64,000 nt of DNA from Massilia soli (GCF_016809835.1 NZ_JAFBIL020000002.1:434001-498000), one strand, 5' to 3'; counted from the first letter of the stretch, positions 23,768 to 33,609 are shown. Numbers and translations are program-made. Notes: generated by a model from the letters alone, not told the origin.

Positions 23768-26152
23768 TCAGGCCGGCGTGGCGGCCAGCATGGCCCGCAA
23801 TGCCGATTCGGACACCGGCTCGGAAAACAGGCGGCCCTGCATTTCGTCGCAGTCGTTCAGGCGCAGGAACTCCATCTGGGTGCGCGTCTCGACGCCTTTG
23901 GCGATCACGCGCACGCCCAGGTCATGGCCGATGTCGATCAGCGCCTTGACCACCGCACCGCTGCGCGCCTCGTCGGTGATCCGGTTGATCGCCGCGCGCG
24001 CCACCTTGACGTGGGTGAGCGGCAGCCTCTGCATGTAGTTCAGGTCGCACATCCCCTCGCCGAACGCGTCGAGCGAGCGGCGCACGCCCAGGTCGCGCAA
24101 TTGGGTCATGATGTCGAACCCCAGCTGGTGATTGCTGTTGAGCCCGTCTTCACGCAGCTCGATTTCCAGCATGCCCGGCGCCAGCCCGTGGCGCTCGAGC
24201 GCCGCGGCGATATGCGCCACATAGCCCGGGTCGCTGAATTCGCGCGACGAGGAATTGACGGCGATCGGCAACAGCGCCACGCCTGCGCGCGCGCGCCGGA
24301 CGAGGAAAGCGCAGGCCTGCTCCAGCACCTCGCGGCCGATCTCGACGATCATGCCGTTGTCCTCGGCATCGGACAGGAATGCCGCGGGCAGCAGCACGCC
24401 GTGCTCGGGGTGGCGCCAGCGCACCAGCGCCTCGAGCGCGTTAATGCAGCCGGTGTGCAGGTCGACGCGCGGCTGGAACAGCAGGAACAGCTGATGATCG
24501 GCGAGCGCCTGGCGCATCGTGTCTTCGCGCTTTTGCTTCGCTTCCGTGGTCGAGGTCATGTCGGCCGAGAAGAAGCAGGCCCGGTGCTCGCGCGCCGCCT
24601 TGGCGTGGTACATGGCGACATCGGCCGCCCGCACCAGGCTGACCGCGTCGGCGCCGTCGTGCGGATACACGCTGACGCCGATCGCCGCGCCGGTGGCAAT
24701 CACGGTGGTGTCGAACACCACGGGGCGCGACAGCGCCGCGCGCAGGCGCTCGACCATGCGCACCGTATAGCGCAGGGACGGCTGGTTGACCAGCACCAGC
24801 ACGAACTCATCGCCCGACAGGCGCGCCACCGTGTCGCTCTCGCGCACCGAGGCCTGCAGGCGCCTGGCGACGACCTTCAGCACCTCGTCGCCGGCTTCAT
24901 GGCCATAGCCGTCGTTGATCTGCTTGAAGCCGTTGAGGTCGATCAGCGCGGTGGCCACCAGCGTCTTGTTGCGCTGGGCCATGTGGATGGCATGGTCGAG
25001 CCGGTCCCACAGCAAGGTGCGGTTGGCCAGGCCGGTCAGCGGGTCGTGGTTGACTTCGTGCTCGAGCAGCGCGGTACGCTGGCGGAGCGCGGTGACATCG
25101 TTGATCACGCCGATATAGTGGGTGACCTTGCCGGTGCCATCGGCCACCGGGGTGACGGTCAGGTCATTCCAGAACAGCTCGCCGTTGCGGCGCAGGTTGC
25201 GAAACACCACATTGACTTGCTGGCGCGCGCGGATCGCCTTGCGCAGGCGGTCGCGTTGTTCTTCGTCGAGGCCAGGCGCGGCCATGAAGCGTGAATCGCG
25301 GCCGATGACCTCGCTCGCCGAGTAGCCGGAAATGCGCTCGAACGCCGGGTTGACGTATTCGATCGGGTTATCGTCCCTGGCGCAGCGGGTGATCACCAGG
25401 CCGTTGCTGGTGGCATGCAGCGCGCGTTCGCGCACCCGCAGCACTTCTTCCTGGGCGCGCCGGTCGGTCAGGTCGAGCCCCATGCCGCACAGGTAATAGC
25501 GGCCGCGGCATTCGATGCGCGCGCCGCACAGCAGGTAAGGCGTGGCGTTGCCGTACTTGTCGAGGTAGTTGGCCTCGACGAAGGCCTGGGCGTCGTGCTG
25601 GAACACTTCCCTGACCTTGGCGTCGATGATGCGCTTATCGGTGATATCGTACATGTCGAGCGCATGCGCGGCCTTGAGCTCCTCGGGCGTCATCGCGGTG
25701 ACGCGTTCCAGGGTTTTGTTCCACAGCGCGAAGGTGCCATCTTCGCGGATGACGTAGAAGGTACCGGGAAGCACGTCGATGACGCTGCTGAGCGGCATGC
25801 GGCCCACTAGCGACAGTTCCTGGCCGCTGGGCGCGGCCACCAGGAAGCCGACCGCGCCGCTGAGATCGCCATTGCCTGTGTATTGGGGGAGCAGGGTCAG
25901 TTCGACGCCGCGGTGCGCGCCGTCGGGCAGCGCAATGGTCAGTTCCAGCACGTCGCAGTGCTTGCCGGCGCCTGTCCAGCGATCGGGGTGCATGTCGCCG
26001 GCTGCCACGCCGAGCAGCTCGTGCAACGCGCGTCCAAGCACCGCGGATGCGGGGATGCCAAACAGCTTTTCACAGCGCTCGTTCCAACTGACAACCTTGC
26101 CTTCCGCATCGGTGAGCAATGCGGCAATGTCCGTATCTTCGCTGACGAGCAT
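23768..26152 (-). CDS. PAS-GGDEF-EAL protein with eroded EAL catalytic site
   Basis: A 794-residue c-di-GMP signalling protein with no membrane segment. Order: PAS (about 5-120), PAS (125-240), PAS/PAC (250-375), GGDEF (about 380-545), EAL-like (560-790). The cyclase motif is SGDEF with an RESD inhibitory site five residues before. The EAL domain keeps Glu574 of EAL and the Asn of AVNSSSREF, but the DDFG motif is DAFG (Ala696), KID is KVA, and AEGVE is AKGVE (Lys752). Two metal/base residues needed for hydrolysis are thus lost, so the EAL half is probably a non-catalytic binding or docking domain. AAGGGGA upstream fixes the start at 26152. Confidence 0.92.
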   Translation of the reverse strand: MLVSEDTDIAALLTDAEGKVVSWNERCEKLFGIPASAVLGRALHELLGVAAGDMHPDRWTGAGKHCDVLELTIALPDGAHRGVELTLLPQYTGNGDLSGAVGFLVAAPSGQELSLVGRMPLSSVIDVLPGTFYVIREDGTFALWNKTLERVTAMTPEELKAAHALDMYDITDKRIIDAKVREVFQHDAQAFVEANYLDKYGNATPYLLCGARIECRGRYYLCGMGLDLTDRRAQEEVLRVRERALHATSNGLVITRCARDDNPIEYVNPAFERISGYSASEVIGRDSRFMAAPGLDEEQRDRLRKAIRARQQVNVVFRNLRRNGELFWNDLTVTPVADGTGKVTHYIGVINDVTALRQRTALLEHEVNHDPLTGLANRTLLWDRLDHAIHMAQRNKTLVATALIDLNGFKQINDGYGHEAGDEVLKVVARRLQASVRESDTVARLSGDEFVLVLVNQPSLRYTVRMVERLRAALSRPVVFDTTVIATGAAIGVSVYPHDGADAVSLVRAADVAMYHAKAAREHRACFFSADMTSTTEAKQKREDTMRQALADHQLFLLFQPRVDLHTGCINALEALVRWRHPEHGVLLPAAFLSDAEDNGMIVEIGREVLEQACAFLVRRARAGVALLPIAVNSSSREFSDPGYVAHIAAALERHGLAPGMLEIELREDGLNSNHQLGFDIMTQLRDLGVRRSLDAFGEGMCDLNYMQRLPLTHVKVARAAINRITDEARSGAVVKALIDIGHDLGVRVIAKGVETRTQMEFLRLNDCDEMQGRLFSEPVSESALRAMLAATPA

Positions 26153-26219
26153 GTGGTCCCCTTGACCCAAGGTTTGACACATTGATTGACACTTGGTTCG
26201 CGGGCTCGGCCGCAATGAA

Positions 26220-26246
26220 AAAAGCCCGCGGCGGGCGCGGGCTTCT
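26220..26246 (-). terminator. Rho-independent terminator after the nitronate monooxygenase-like gene
   Basis: AAGCCCGCG-GCGGG-CGCGGGCTT forms a nine-pair stem, and on the minus strand it is followed by six T (AAAAAA in the plus strand). It lies about 18 bases past the stop codon of the gene at 26264. Confidence 0.85.
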
Positions 26247-26263
26247 CAACAGGGCGGGGCGGC

Positions 26264-27529
26264 TCAGGCGAGCGCGGATTCCTGCTTCTCTGGCAGCGCG
26301 AGCTGGTTGTCGACGCTGAACTGGTAATCCTTGAACACGTGTTCCGCCGACAAGACCTGGTAAGTGCCGTCGGCCAGCTTGTGGGTGGTGTCCTTCAGGC
26401 GATAGGTGTAATGCCCGCAGGTCCAGCAATTGAAGTTGCGCATGTGCGTGCACAGGCAGGTCTTGTCCATCACCACCACCTGCTTGGCGTCCGGATTCGC
26501 CATCACTTCGCGGTTGTACGAATTAATGTACGAACAATTGCCGGTCGCGTCCAGCAGGTAGCCATACGATTCGCAGCCTGGCCGGATGCCCGAGCCGATC
26601 GCCGGGGTGTTCTTCAGCATCCGCATCGGATAGCCGGTCGGCGATACGCCGTTGACGATGATGTCTTCTTCCGAGGCCTTGTAGTATTCCTGCTTGACGC
26701 TGTCGGGCAGGCCGCACTCGTGGGTGACGGTGAAGCGGGTTGCCACCTGGACCCCGCCGGCGCCTTTTTCAAGGAAGCTGACCGCGTCGCTGCCGGTGAA
26801 GATGCCGCCGGCGGCGATCAGCGGAATGTCGAGGTTTTCCGCGCGCATGAAGGCGTGGATTTCGTCCATGATCGTGTGCAGGTCGTACTCGGCCCAGTCG
26901 AGCCCGAAGCCGAGGTGGCCGCCCGCCAGCGGGCCTTCGACGATGATGTAGTCGGGCAAGCGGTCGAGCTTGGACACCTTGCGCAGGAACAGCTGCAGCG
27001 CGCGTACCGACGAGACGATGATGCCAAGGTAGGCGTCGCGGAAGCGCGGGTGGTCGGCGATCAGCGCGAACGAGCCCAGGTGCAGGCCGGCCGACATCGT
27101 GATGCCGTCGATGCCGGCATCCAGCGCCGCCGACAGCCGGGTGCGCAGGGTTTCCTTCGGCGAATTCATGGTCAGCTTTTCCATGCAGTTCACGAAGATC
27201 AGGCCCTCGCCTTTTTTCGCCGCCATGGTCGAGCCGACGTGAAGGCGGGTGGCCTCGGCCAGGCGTTCGAGGTCGAACTGGACAACCGCCTTGTCCATGT
27301 TGTTGATGTTGAACTTGTAGGTCTTGGTCTTGTCTTTGACAAAGGTGGTATCGAACTTGCGGTCCGACACATCCTGCACCATCGCGTCGGAAATATGGCC
27401 GATGCCGCCGAGGCGCGCCGCTTCCAGTGCCAGTTCGGAAGTCGAAATATCGACGCCCATTCCGCCAATCATGATGGGAACATATTCCTTGTTGCCCAGA
27501 CGCAGGCGGAAATCATCAACACGTTTCAT
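26264..27529 (-). CDS. Nitronate monooxygenase-like flavoprotein with C-terminal cysteine cluster
   Basis: A 421-residue TIM-barrel protein of the nitronate monooxygenase/2-nitropropane dioxygenase family (FMN-dependent). Typical parts are MIGGMGVDISTSELALEAARLGGIGHIS at the N-terminus, GLHLGSFALIADHP, VEGPLAGGHLGFG, IPLIAAGGIFTGSDAVSFLEKGAGGVQVATRF. It is longer than usual: the last 65 residues hold CLC (358-360) and CWTC (368-371), a four-cysteine set that could bind zinc or an iron-sulfur cluster. FabK or PfaD-like relatives are alternatives. It has its own terminator and is preceded by a 129-base gap from yajQ. Confidence 0.83.
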   Translation of the reverse strand: MKRVDDFRLRLGNKEYVPIMIGGMGVDISTSELALEAARLGGIGHISDAMVQDVSDRKFDTTFVKDKTKTYKFNINNMDKAVVQFDLERLAEATRLHVGSTMAAKKGEGLIFVNCMEKLTMNSPKETLRTRLSAALDAGIDGITMSAGLHLGSFALIADHPRFRDAYLGIIVSSVRALQLFLRKVSKLDRLPDYIIVEGPLAGGHLGFGLDWAEYDLHTIMDEIHAFMRAENLDIPLIAAGGIFTGSDAVSFLEKGAGGVQVATRFTVTHECGLPDSVKQEYYKASEEDIIVNGVSPTGYPMRMLKNTPAIGSGIRPGCESYGYLLDATGNCSYINSYNREVMANPDAKQVVVMDKTCLCTHMRNFNCWTCGHYTYRLKDTTHKLADGTYQVLSAEHVFKDYQFSVDNQLALPEKQESALA

Positions 27530-27658
27530 TGCTATCCTTAGACTACCGAGTTTCCAGGGTGCGGCACGCTGCCGTTGGCGCGTTGCGCACCCGCCATTCT
27601 ACTCCGATGGGCAAAAATGCCCAAAAGCGCGGCTGTTGAGCTGTGTGCAGGGCAATAC

Positions 27659-28144
27659 TTAATCGCGAAAATTGTTAAATTCCAGCGGCATGTCCGGCAC
27701 ATCCTTGCGCAGCATCTGCATCGCCGCCTGCAGGTCGTCACGCTTGGCGCCGGTGACGCGCACCGATTCGCCCTGGATGCTGGCCTGCACCTTCATCTTG
27801 CTATCCTTGATGACCTTGACGATCTTCTTGGCGTCGTCGGTTTCGATGCCGTTCTTGACCTTGATGACCTGCTTGACCTTGTCGCCGCCGATCTTTTCGA
27901 TCTTGCCTTCGTCGAGGAAGCGCACGTCGACCTTGCGCTTGGACATTTTGTTGATCAAGACATCGCGCACTTGCGACAGCTGGAAGTCGGAATCGGCGTA
28001 GGCGGTCAGTTCCGCCTCTTTCTGCTCGACCTTGGCCGAACTGCCTTTGAAGTCGAAGCGGGTGGTGATTTCCTTGTTCGATTGCTCGACCGCGTTTTTC
28101 ACTTCAATCATGTCTGCTTCTGAGACGACGTCAAACGATGGCAT
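27659..28144 (-). CDS. yajQ: YajQ family nucleotide-binding protein
   Basis: A 161-residue YajQ protein (UPF0234), two ferredoxin-like folds. [21 protein letters not shown] and TRFDFKGS are the family start; the C-terminal end is [10 protein letters not shown]. YajQ relatives have been reported to bind c-di-GMP and act with transcription factors in Xanthomonas. AGAGGAACA precedes the ATG. It is divergent from murB and upstream of the nitronate monooxygenase-like gene on the same strand. Confidence 0.95.
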   Translation of the reverse strand: MPSFDVVSEADMIEVKNAVEQSNKEITTRFDFKGSSAKVEQKEAELTAYADSDFQLSQVRDVLINKMSKRKVDVRFLDEGKIEKIGGDKVKQVIKVKNGIETDDAKKIVKVIKDSKMKVQASIQGESVRVTGAKRDDLQAAMQMLRKDVPDMPLEFNNFRD

Positions 28145-28279
28145 GGTAGTGTTCCTCTGTTGTTTTACTTGCTAATTGTAGAATGCCGATATTTTAACGG
28201 ACAACCGGCCCCCATCGTCGCTCCCGATGCCGGAAAATTGGGCCGGTACCCTATAATCGAGCAAAAAACCCGGTACAAC

Positions 28280-29308
28280 ATGCATCCACACCTCGCCATC
28301 GAACACGATTTCCCGCTCAAGTCGCTCAATACCTTCGGCCTGGCCGCCACCGCGCGGCGCTACCTGCGCGTGAGCGGCGCGGCCGAGCTGGCCGCCGTGA
28401 TGGCCGATGCGCAGCTGGCGTCAATGCCGCGCCTGCTGCTCGGCGGCGGCAGCAACCTGCTGCTCACGCGCGACTTCGACGGCCTGGTGCTGCACATGAG
28501 CGGCGCCGGCAAGGACATCGTCGGCGAGACCGCGAGCCACGTGCTGGTGCGCGGCGCGGCCGGCGAAAACTGGCACGGCTTCGTCCAGTACACGCTGGAG
28601 CAGGGCCTGGGCGGGCTGGAAAACATGTCGCTCATCCCGGGCACCGTGGGCGCCGCGCCGATCCAGAACATCGGCGCGTACGGGGCCGAGATCAAGGACG
28701 TGTTCCATTCGCTGACCGTGTTCGACATGGCCAGCGGCATGGTGCGCACGATGGATGCCGCGGCCTGCCGCTTCGGCTACCGCGACAGCGTGTTCAAGCA
28801 TGCGGACGGACAGGGCCTGGCGATCATCGACGTGACGTTCGCGTTGCCGCGCGCCTGGCAGCCCAACCTGCGCTACGCCGAACTGGCGCAGGCGCTGCTG
28901 GAGGCCGGCGTTGAACGGCCGACGCCGCAGCAGGTCAGCGACACCGTGGTGGCGATCCGCCGCCGCAAGCTGCCCGATCCGGCGGTCATCGGCAACGCCG
29001 GCAGCTTCTTCAAGAACCCGGTCGTCACGCGCGAACAGTGCGCGCAGCTGCTGGCGCAGTTCCCCGCGCTGGTACACCACGCGCAGCCGGACGGCAGCGA
29101 AAAGCTGGCGGCCGGCTGGCTGATCGACCAGTGCGGATGGAAGGGCAGGAACCTGGGCGCGGCCGGCGTGTATCCGAAACAGGCGCTGGTGCTGGTGAAT
29201 AACGGCGGCGCCAGCGGCGCCGAGGTGCTGGCGCTGGCGCGCGCCATCCAGGCCGACGTCCACGCGCGCTACGGGGTCATGCTCGACCCGGAACCGGTGT
29301 TCGTCTAA
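28280..29308 (+). CDS. murB: UDP-N-acetylenolpyruvoylglucosamine reductase
   Basis: A 342-residue FAD enzyme that reduces UDP-GlcNAc-enolpyruvate to UDP-MurNAc in peptidoglycan synthesis, long (type I, E. coli-like) form. Motifs are SLNTFGLAATARRYL at the N-terminus, LLGGGSNLLLT, GLENMSLIPGTVGAAPIQNIGAYG (FAD pocket), YRDSVFK, GNAGSFFKNP with the catalytic serine, and PEPVFV at the end. The start is at 28280, where MHPHLAIEHDFPLK matches the family; the frame extends 40 codons further upstream without support. It converges on wspR with nine bases between stops. Confidence 0.95.
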   Translation: MHPHLAIEHDFPLKSLNTFGLAATARRYLRVSGAAELAAVMADAQLASMPRLLLGGGSNLLLTRDFDGLVLHMSGAGKDIVGETASHVLVRGAAGENWHGFVQYTLEQGLGGLENMSLIPGTVGAAPIQNIGAYGAEIKDVFHSLTVFDMASGMVRTMDAAACRFGYRDSVFKHADGQGLAIIDVTFALPRAWQPNLRYAELAQALLEAGVERPTPQQVSDTVVAIRRRKLPDPAVIGNAGSFFKNPVVTREQCAQLLAQFPALVHHAQPDGSEKLAAGWLIDQCGWKGRNLGAAGVYPKQALVLVNNGGASGAEVLALARAIQADVHARYGVMLDPEPVFV

Positions 29309-29317
29309 GCCTGGCGT

Positions 29318-30337
29318 TTAGCCGGGCGCCACGCAAACCCTGTTGCGCCCCTCCGACTTGGCCGCGTACAGCGCCTTGTCGGCCCGTTCCATCAGTTCGC
29401 GCACCGAGCTTTCCGGGCCCGGCACCACCGTCGCCACGCCGATCGACATCGTCACCACGTCGCCGAAGCCTGACCCGGTGTTGTCGATCGCCAGCGCTTC
29501 CAGATGGGCGCGGCAAGCTTCCGCCACCTGCACCGCGCCGGCCGCATCGGTATCGGGCAGCACGATGGCAAACTCTTCGCCGCCATAGCGCACCGCCAGG
29601 TCGGCCGGGCGCTTCAGGTGTTCGGTCAGGATCGCCGCGGTCTTTTTCAGGCACATGTCGCCGGCCTGGTGGCCGAACGAGTCGTTATGGTGCTTGAAGC
29701 AGTCGATGTCGCACATCAGCAGCGACAGCGGCTTGCGTTCGCGCTGCGCGCGCTGCCACTCGACCGGCAGCACTTCATCGAAGCGGCGGCGGTTGGCGAT
29801 ACCGGTCAGGCCATCCAGCGCCGCCAGCTTCTGCAGCTCGATATTCGCATCGGCCAGCCGCTGCTGGCTCTCGCGCAGGAAGCGGAACGCCTCGTCGCGC
29901 TGCAGCCGGCTGATGTGGCCCGAGGAATGGTAGCGCACGCGCGCCAGCAGCTCGATCTGGTCGGGCACCTTGACGACGTAATCATTGGCGCCGACGGCGA
30001 AGCTGTGCGCCTTGAGTTTGGCGTCGTCCTTGGCCGAGAGCACGATCACCGGGACCGACGCCAGCGACGCCTGGGCGCGGTATGCCTGGATCAGCGCGAA
30101 GCCGTCGATGTCGGGCATGACCAGGTCTTGCAGGATCACGGTCGGTTTCATGTTCACCGCCGTTTCGACCGCTGCGGCGGCACTGCTCACGTAATGGAAT
30201 TCGATATCGGGGTGCCCGTCGAGCATGCGGCGTATCGCTTCGACGATGATCAGTTGGTCGTCGACCAGCAGTACGCGGACCTTGAAATGCGTGACGGGCG
30301 ATGCGCTGTTGGTGCTGCCGTGGCTGAGTTTTGACAT
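29318..30337 (-). CDS. wspR: Diguanylate cyclase response regulator WspR
   Basis: A 339-residue output of the Wsp surface-sensing pathway. The receiver domain (about 20-140) carries VLLVDDQ and the phosphoacceptor Asp in ILQDLVMPDIDG. A coiled linker follows, then a GGDEF domain (about 175-335) with active-site YGGEEF and the inhibitory RxxD site (RPAD) five residues before. Phosphorylation by WspE should promote oligomerisation and c-di-GMP synthesis, favouring biofilm. It is the last wsp gene, 39 bases after wspF, and the gene with the loosest coupling. Confidence 0.95.
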   Translation of the reverse strand: MSKLSHGSTNSASPVTHFKVRVLLVDDQLIIVEAIRRMLDGHPDIEFHYVSSAAAAVETAVNMKPTVILQDLVMPDIDGFALIQAYRAQASLASVPVIVLSAKDDAKLKAHSFAVGANDYVVKVPDQIELLARVRYHSSGHISRLQRDEAFRFLRESQQRLADANIELQKLAALDGLTGIANRRRFDEVLPVEWQRAQRERKPLSLLMCDIDCFKHHNDSFGHQAGDMCLKKTAAILTEHLKRPADLAVRYGGEEFAIVLPDTDAAGAVQVAEACRAHLEALAIDNTGSGFGDVVTMSIGVATVVPGPESSVRELMERADKALYAAKSEGRNRVCVAPG

Positions 30338-30376
30338 TGTTCTCTTGATCTCGCGGCCCTGACTTCAGGCCCCTAT

Positions 30377-31381
30377 TTATAGTTTGACGCCAATTTTACT
30401 GCGTAAGGCGCGCGCGATGCCATCGGGCGGCAGAATATTCTGGGACGCGCCCAGGTCGGCCGCGGCGCGCGGCATGCCGTAGACGGCGCTGGACGCCTCG
30501 TCCTGGCTGATGGTGTTCTTGCCCGCTTCGCGCATTGCCAGCAGGCCGGCGGCGCCGTCGCGGCCCATGCCGGTCAGCAGGACACCGGTGGCCGGGCCGG
30601 CCCAGTGCTGGGCCACGCAGTGAAAGAACACATCGACCGACGGGCGGTAGGCATACTCGCGCGGATGGGCGTCGTAGTACAGACGTCCGCCTGCGCCGAG
30701 CAGCAGGTGATCGTTGGTCATCGCCACCTGCACTGCGCCTGGGGCCAGCATGTCGCCGTCGGCGATCACCTGGACCGGCATGGCCAGCTGGTCGCCCAGC
30801 CAGCGCGCCAGCTGCGGCGTGAAGTGGGCGTCGATGTGCTGCACCACGACGATGGCGGTGCCTGCCGGCGGGAGCCATCCGCTCAGGACCGCGGCCACCG
30901 CCACCGGCCCGCCGGTCGATGCGCCGATTGCCAGCAGGTGGCTGACCGGGTTGGCGCCGCCGCTGCCCGCCGCCTGGCGCGAAGGGTGCTCGGTCCCGCT
31001 CACCCGCAGCAGCTTGCCGATGGTCTTGATCTTGGCCAGCAGGGCGGCGTCGCCGCCGCGCAGGGCCGGCGTCGCCGTCACGTCGAGCGCCCCGGCGCCC
31101 ATCGCGCGAAACACCTGGTTGACGCTATCCTGCGGCTGCCCGGTGACGATCAGGATCGCGCACGGCGACTGCGCCATGATCTGGCGGGTCGCCTCGACGC
31201 CGTCGAGCTCGGGCATGTTCAGGTCCATCAGGATCAGGTCGGGCTTGTGGTCGGCCGCCATGCGCACCGCTTCCAGGCCGGTCCGGGCGATCCACAGCAC
31301 CTGGTGCTCGCTGGTGCTGGCGACCGCGCGGCGCAGCGCTTCCGCGGCCATCGCGACGTCGTTGGCGATCCCGATCTTCAT
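30377..31381 (-). CDS. wspF: Chemosensory methylesterase WspF (CheB-like)
   Basis: A 334-residue CheB homologue that demethylates WspA and resets the pathway. The receiver domain has Asp in LILMDLNMPELDG; the esterase domain has the catalytic Ser in AIGASTGGP, His in VVQHIDAHFT and Asp in GMGRDGAAGL. Loss of WspF is known in Pseudomonas to lock the pathway on and give wrinkly colonies. Its ATG overlaps the wspE stop by four bases (ATGA), implying coupled translation. Confidence 0.95.
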   Translation of the reverse strand: MKIGIANDVAMAAEALRRAVASTSEHQVLWIARTGLEAVRMAADHKPDLILMDLNMPELDGVEATRQIMAQSPCAILIVTGQPQDSVNQVFRAMGAGALDVTATPALRGGDAALLAKIKTIGKLLRVSGTEHPSRQAAGSGGANPVSHLLAIGASTGGPVAVAAVLSGWLPPAGTAIVVVQHIDAHFTPQLARWLGDQLAMPVQVIADGDMLAPGAVQVAMTNDHLLLGAGGRLYYDAHPREYAYRPSVDVFFHCVAQHWAGPATGVLLTGMGRDGAAGLLAMREAGKNTISQDEASSAVYGMPRAAADLGASQNILPPDGIARALRSKIGVKL

Positions 31382-33609
31382 AGGCCCGGGTCTCCGATCA
31401 GGTCGAACACCGCATCGAGCAGCGTCTCGTCATGGAAGCTGCCCTTGGTGAGGTAGTAGTCGGCGCCCGCGGCCATGCCGCGCGCCCGGTCTTCCGGCCG
31501 GTCCTTGTAGGAGACGATCATCACCGGCAGCTTGTGCAGGTCAAGGTCCTTGCGGATCAGCGCGACCAGTTCGATGCCGTCCAGGCGCGGCATGTCGACG
31601 TCGGTGATGACCAGGTCGTAGTCGCCGCTGCGCACCGCGTTCCAGCCATCCATCCCGTCGATGGCCACGTCGACCTGGTAGCCGCGCCCGAGCAGCAGCT
31701 TGCGCTCCATTTCGCGCACCGTCAGCGAATCGTCCACCACCAGCACGCGCCGGCTGCGGCGCCGCTCGGCGCCGCCGGCGCCCGACAGCTTGTGCAGCCC
31801 GCCTTCATGCAGCAGCTTGTCGATCGACAGCAGCAGGTCGGCGACGTCGAGGATCAGCACCGGCGCGCCGTCGTCGAGAAGGGCGGCCGCGCTGATGTCG
31901 CGCATCTTGCCGAAGATCGGATCGAGCGCCTGCACCGCCAGGCTATGTTCGCCGCGGATCGCATCGACCACCAGCGCATAGCGCCGCTGGCCGCTGCCGA
32001 TCACCAGCACCGACAGCTCGTCGCCGGACGGCTCGAATTGTCCCAGTGCCAGCACCTGCGCGGCCGGCACCAGCCCGAGGTGCTCGCCGCCGCTGTCGAC
32101 GAACTGCTTGTTTTCCAGCGTGCTGATGGCCGACTGCGCAATCTTCAGCACCCGCTCGACCTTGACGATCGGGATCGCGTAGGCCTCGCCCTGGATGTCG
32201 AACACCAGCGCGCGCACGATCGACTGGGTCAGCGGTAGCGTGATCGAGGTGCGGAAGCCGAGTCCCGGCTGCGACTCGATGCGCACGCTGCCGTTCTGTT
32301 CGCGGATCACCTGCTGCACCACGTCGAGGCCGACGCCGCGCCCGGAGATCTCGCTGGTGGTTTCCTTCAGGCTGAACGCGGGCAGGAACAGGAATTCGAG
32401 CAGCTCGGCCGGCGACATCGCCGCTGCCATCGCGTCACTCGACATGCCGCGCGCGACCACGTTGGCGCGGATCCGTTCGAGGTCGACGCCGCGGCCATCG
32501 TCGCTGATTTCGATGTTCAGCATGCCGGCGCGGTGGCGCGCCTCGAGCCGGATGCTGCCCGCTGCAGGCTTGCCGGCGCCCACCCGCTGGTCCGGCATCT
32601 CCATGCCGTGGTCGACCGCGTTGCGCAACAGGTGGTTGAGCGGGCTTTCGATTTTGGCCAGGATGTCGCGGTCGACCAGCGTGTCTTCGCCGTCGATCAC
32701 CAGCTGCGCTTCCTTGCCGAGGCTGCGCGCCAGGTCGCGCACCATGCGCGGGAAGGCATGGACGCCGTCGCCGAACGGCCGCATGCGCAGGGCCAGCACC
32801 TCGTCGACCAGCGCAGCCGACACGCCCAGCACGCGGCGCTCGTAGTTTTCGATGTCGGCCATGTGGCCGATGGCGAACTGCTTGAGCGGCGCGGCCTTGT
32901 GGATCAGCTGCGCCGAGCGCTCGACCAGCGCCGCGTCGCCGCTGCGCATGATCGCGTCGTGCAGCTGCTCGATCGCCTGCAGCACCGACGACTGGTTGCG
33001 CTTGTGCCGCTGCACCGACTCGATCAGCGGCCGCATCTGGTGCGCATTGATGCGCGACTCGCCGGCCAGGGCCAGCAGCTTGTCGTAGCTCTGGCTGGCG
33101 CGCGGCTGCGGCTGGGTCAGCGGCGCACTGTCCGCCGGCGGTGGCGGCGCCGGCGATGCGGCCGGCGCCGCCACCGCCGGCGCAGCCGGCTGAACGTGGG
33201 CGATGCCGGCAATCGCGGCGATCGTGGACGAGATGACGGCGGTGTTCTGCGCGATCCACGCCTGCGCGCTGTCTTCGGTCAGCGCCGCTAACTGGACAAT
33301 GAGGTCGACGCCGGACAGCAGCACGTCGATCCGCGCCGGGGTCATCTCGAGCAGGCCGTTCTGCGCCGCGACGAACGCGTCTTCCATCACATGGGCCACC
33401 TGCACCGCGACGTCGAGGTTGACGATGGCGGCGGCGCCCTTGATCGAATGGGCGGCCCGCATCAGTTCATCGACCGCGCCGGCCGCGGCGCCGCCGCGCT
33501 CCATCGACAGCAGGCCGTCGGTCAGCGTGCGCGCCTGTCCCTCCGCCTCCATGCGGAACAGGTCGAGCATGGAAAACTGGCTCAGGTCGCCGTACGAATC
33601 GACGCTCAT
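31378..33609 (-). CDS. wspE: Hybrid chemosensory kinase WspE (CheA-REC)
   Basis: A 743-residue CheA-type kinase with a C-terminal receiver. Order: HPt with AAHSIKGAAAIVN (phospho-His), a proline/alanine-rich linker (about 140-170), a dimerisation and HATPase region (HLLRNAVDHGME, SDDGRGVDLERI, GRGVGLDVV), CheW-like domain, then a receiver with VLVVDDSLTVREME and Asp in LVITDVDMPRLDG. It phosphorylates WspR and WspF in response to WspA. Four-base overlaps link it to wspD before and wspF after. Confidence 0.95.
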   Translation of the reverse strand: MSVDSYGDLSQFSMLDLFRMEAEGQARTLTDGLLSMERGGAAAGAVDELMRAAHSIKGAAAIVNLDVAVQVAHVMEDAFVAAQNGLLEMTPARIDVLLSGVDLIVQLAALTEDSAQAWIAQNTAVISSTIAAIAGIAHVQPAAPAVAAPAASPAPPPPADSAPLTQPQPRASQSYDKLLALAGESRINAHQMRPLIESVQRHKRNQSSVLQAIEQLHDAIMRSGDAALVERSAQLIHKAAPLKQFAIGHMADIENYERRVLGVSAALVDEVLALRMRPFGDGVHAFPRMVRDLARSLGKEAQLVIDGEDTLVDRDILAKIESPLNHLLRNAVDHGMEMPDQRVGAGKPAAGSIRLEARHRAGMLNIEISDDGRGVDLERIRANVVARGMSSDAMAAAMSPAELLEFLFLPAFSLKETTSEISGRGVGLDVVQQVIREQNGSVRIESQPGLGFRTSITLPLTQSIVRALVFDIQGEAYAIPIVKVERVLKIAQSAISTLENKQFVDSGGEHLGLVPAAQVLALGQFEPSGDELSVLVIGSGQRRYALVVDAIRGEHSLAVQALDPIFGKMRDISAAALLDDGAPVLILDVADLLLSIDKLLHEGGLHKLSGAGGAERRRSRRVLVVDDSLTVREMERKLLLGRGYQVDVAIDGMDGWNAVRSGDYDLVITDVDMPRLDGIELVALIRKDLDLHKLPVMIVSYKDRPEDRARGMAAGADYYLTKGSFHDETLLDAVFDLIGDPGL

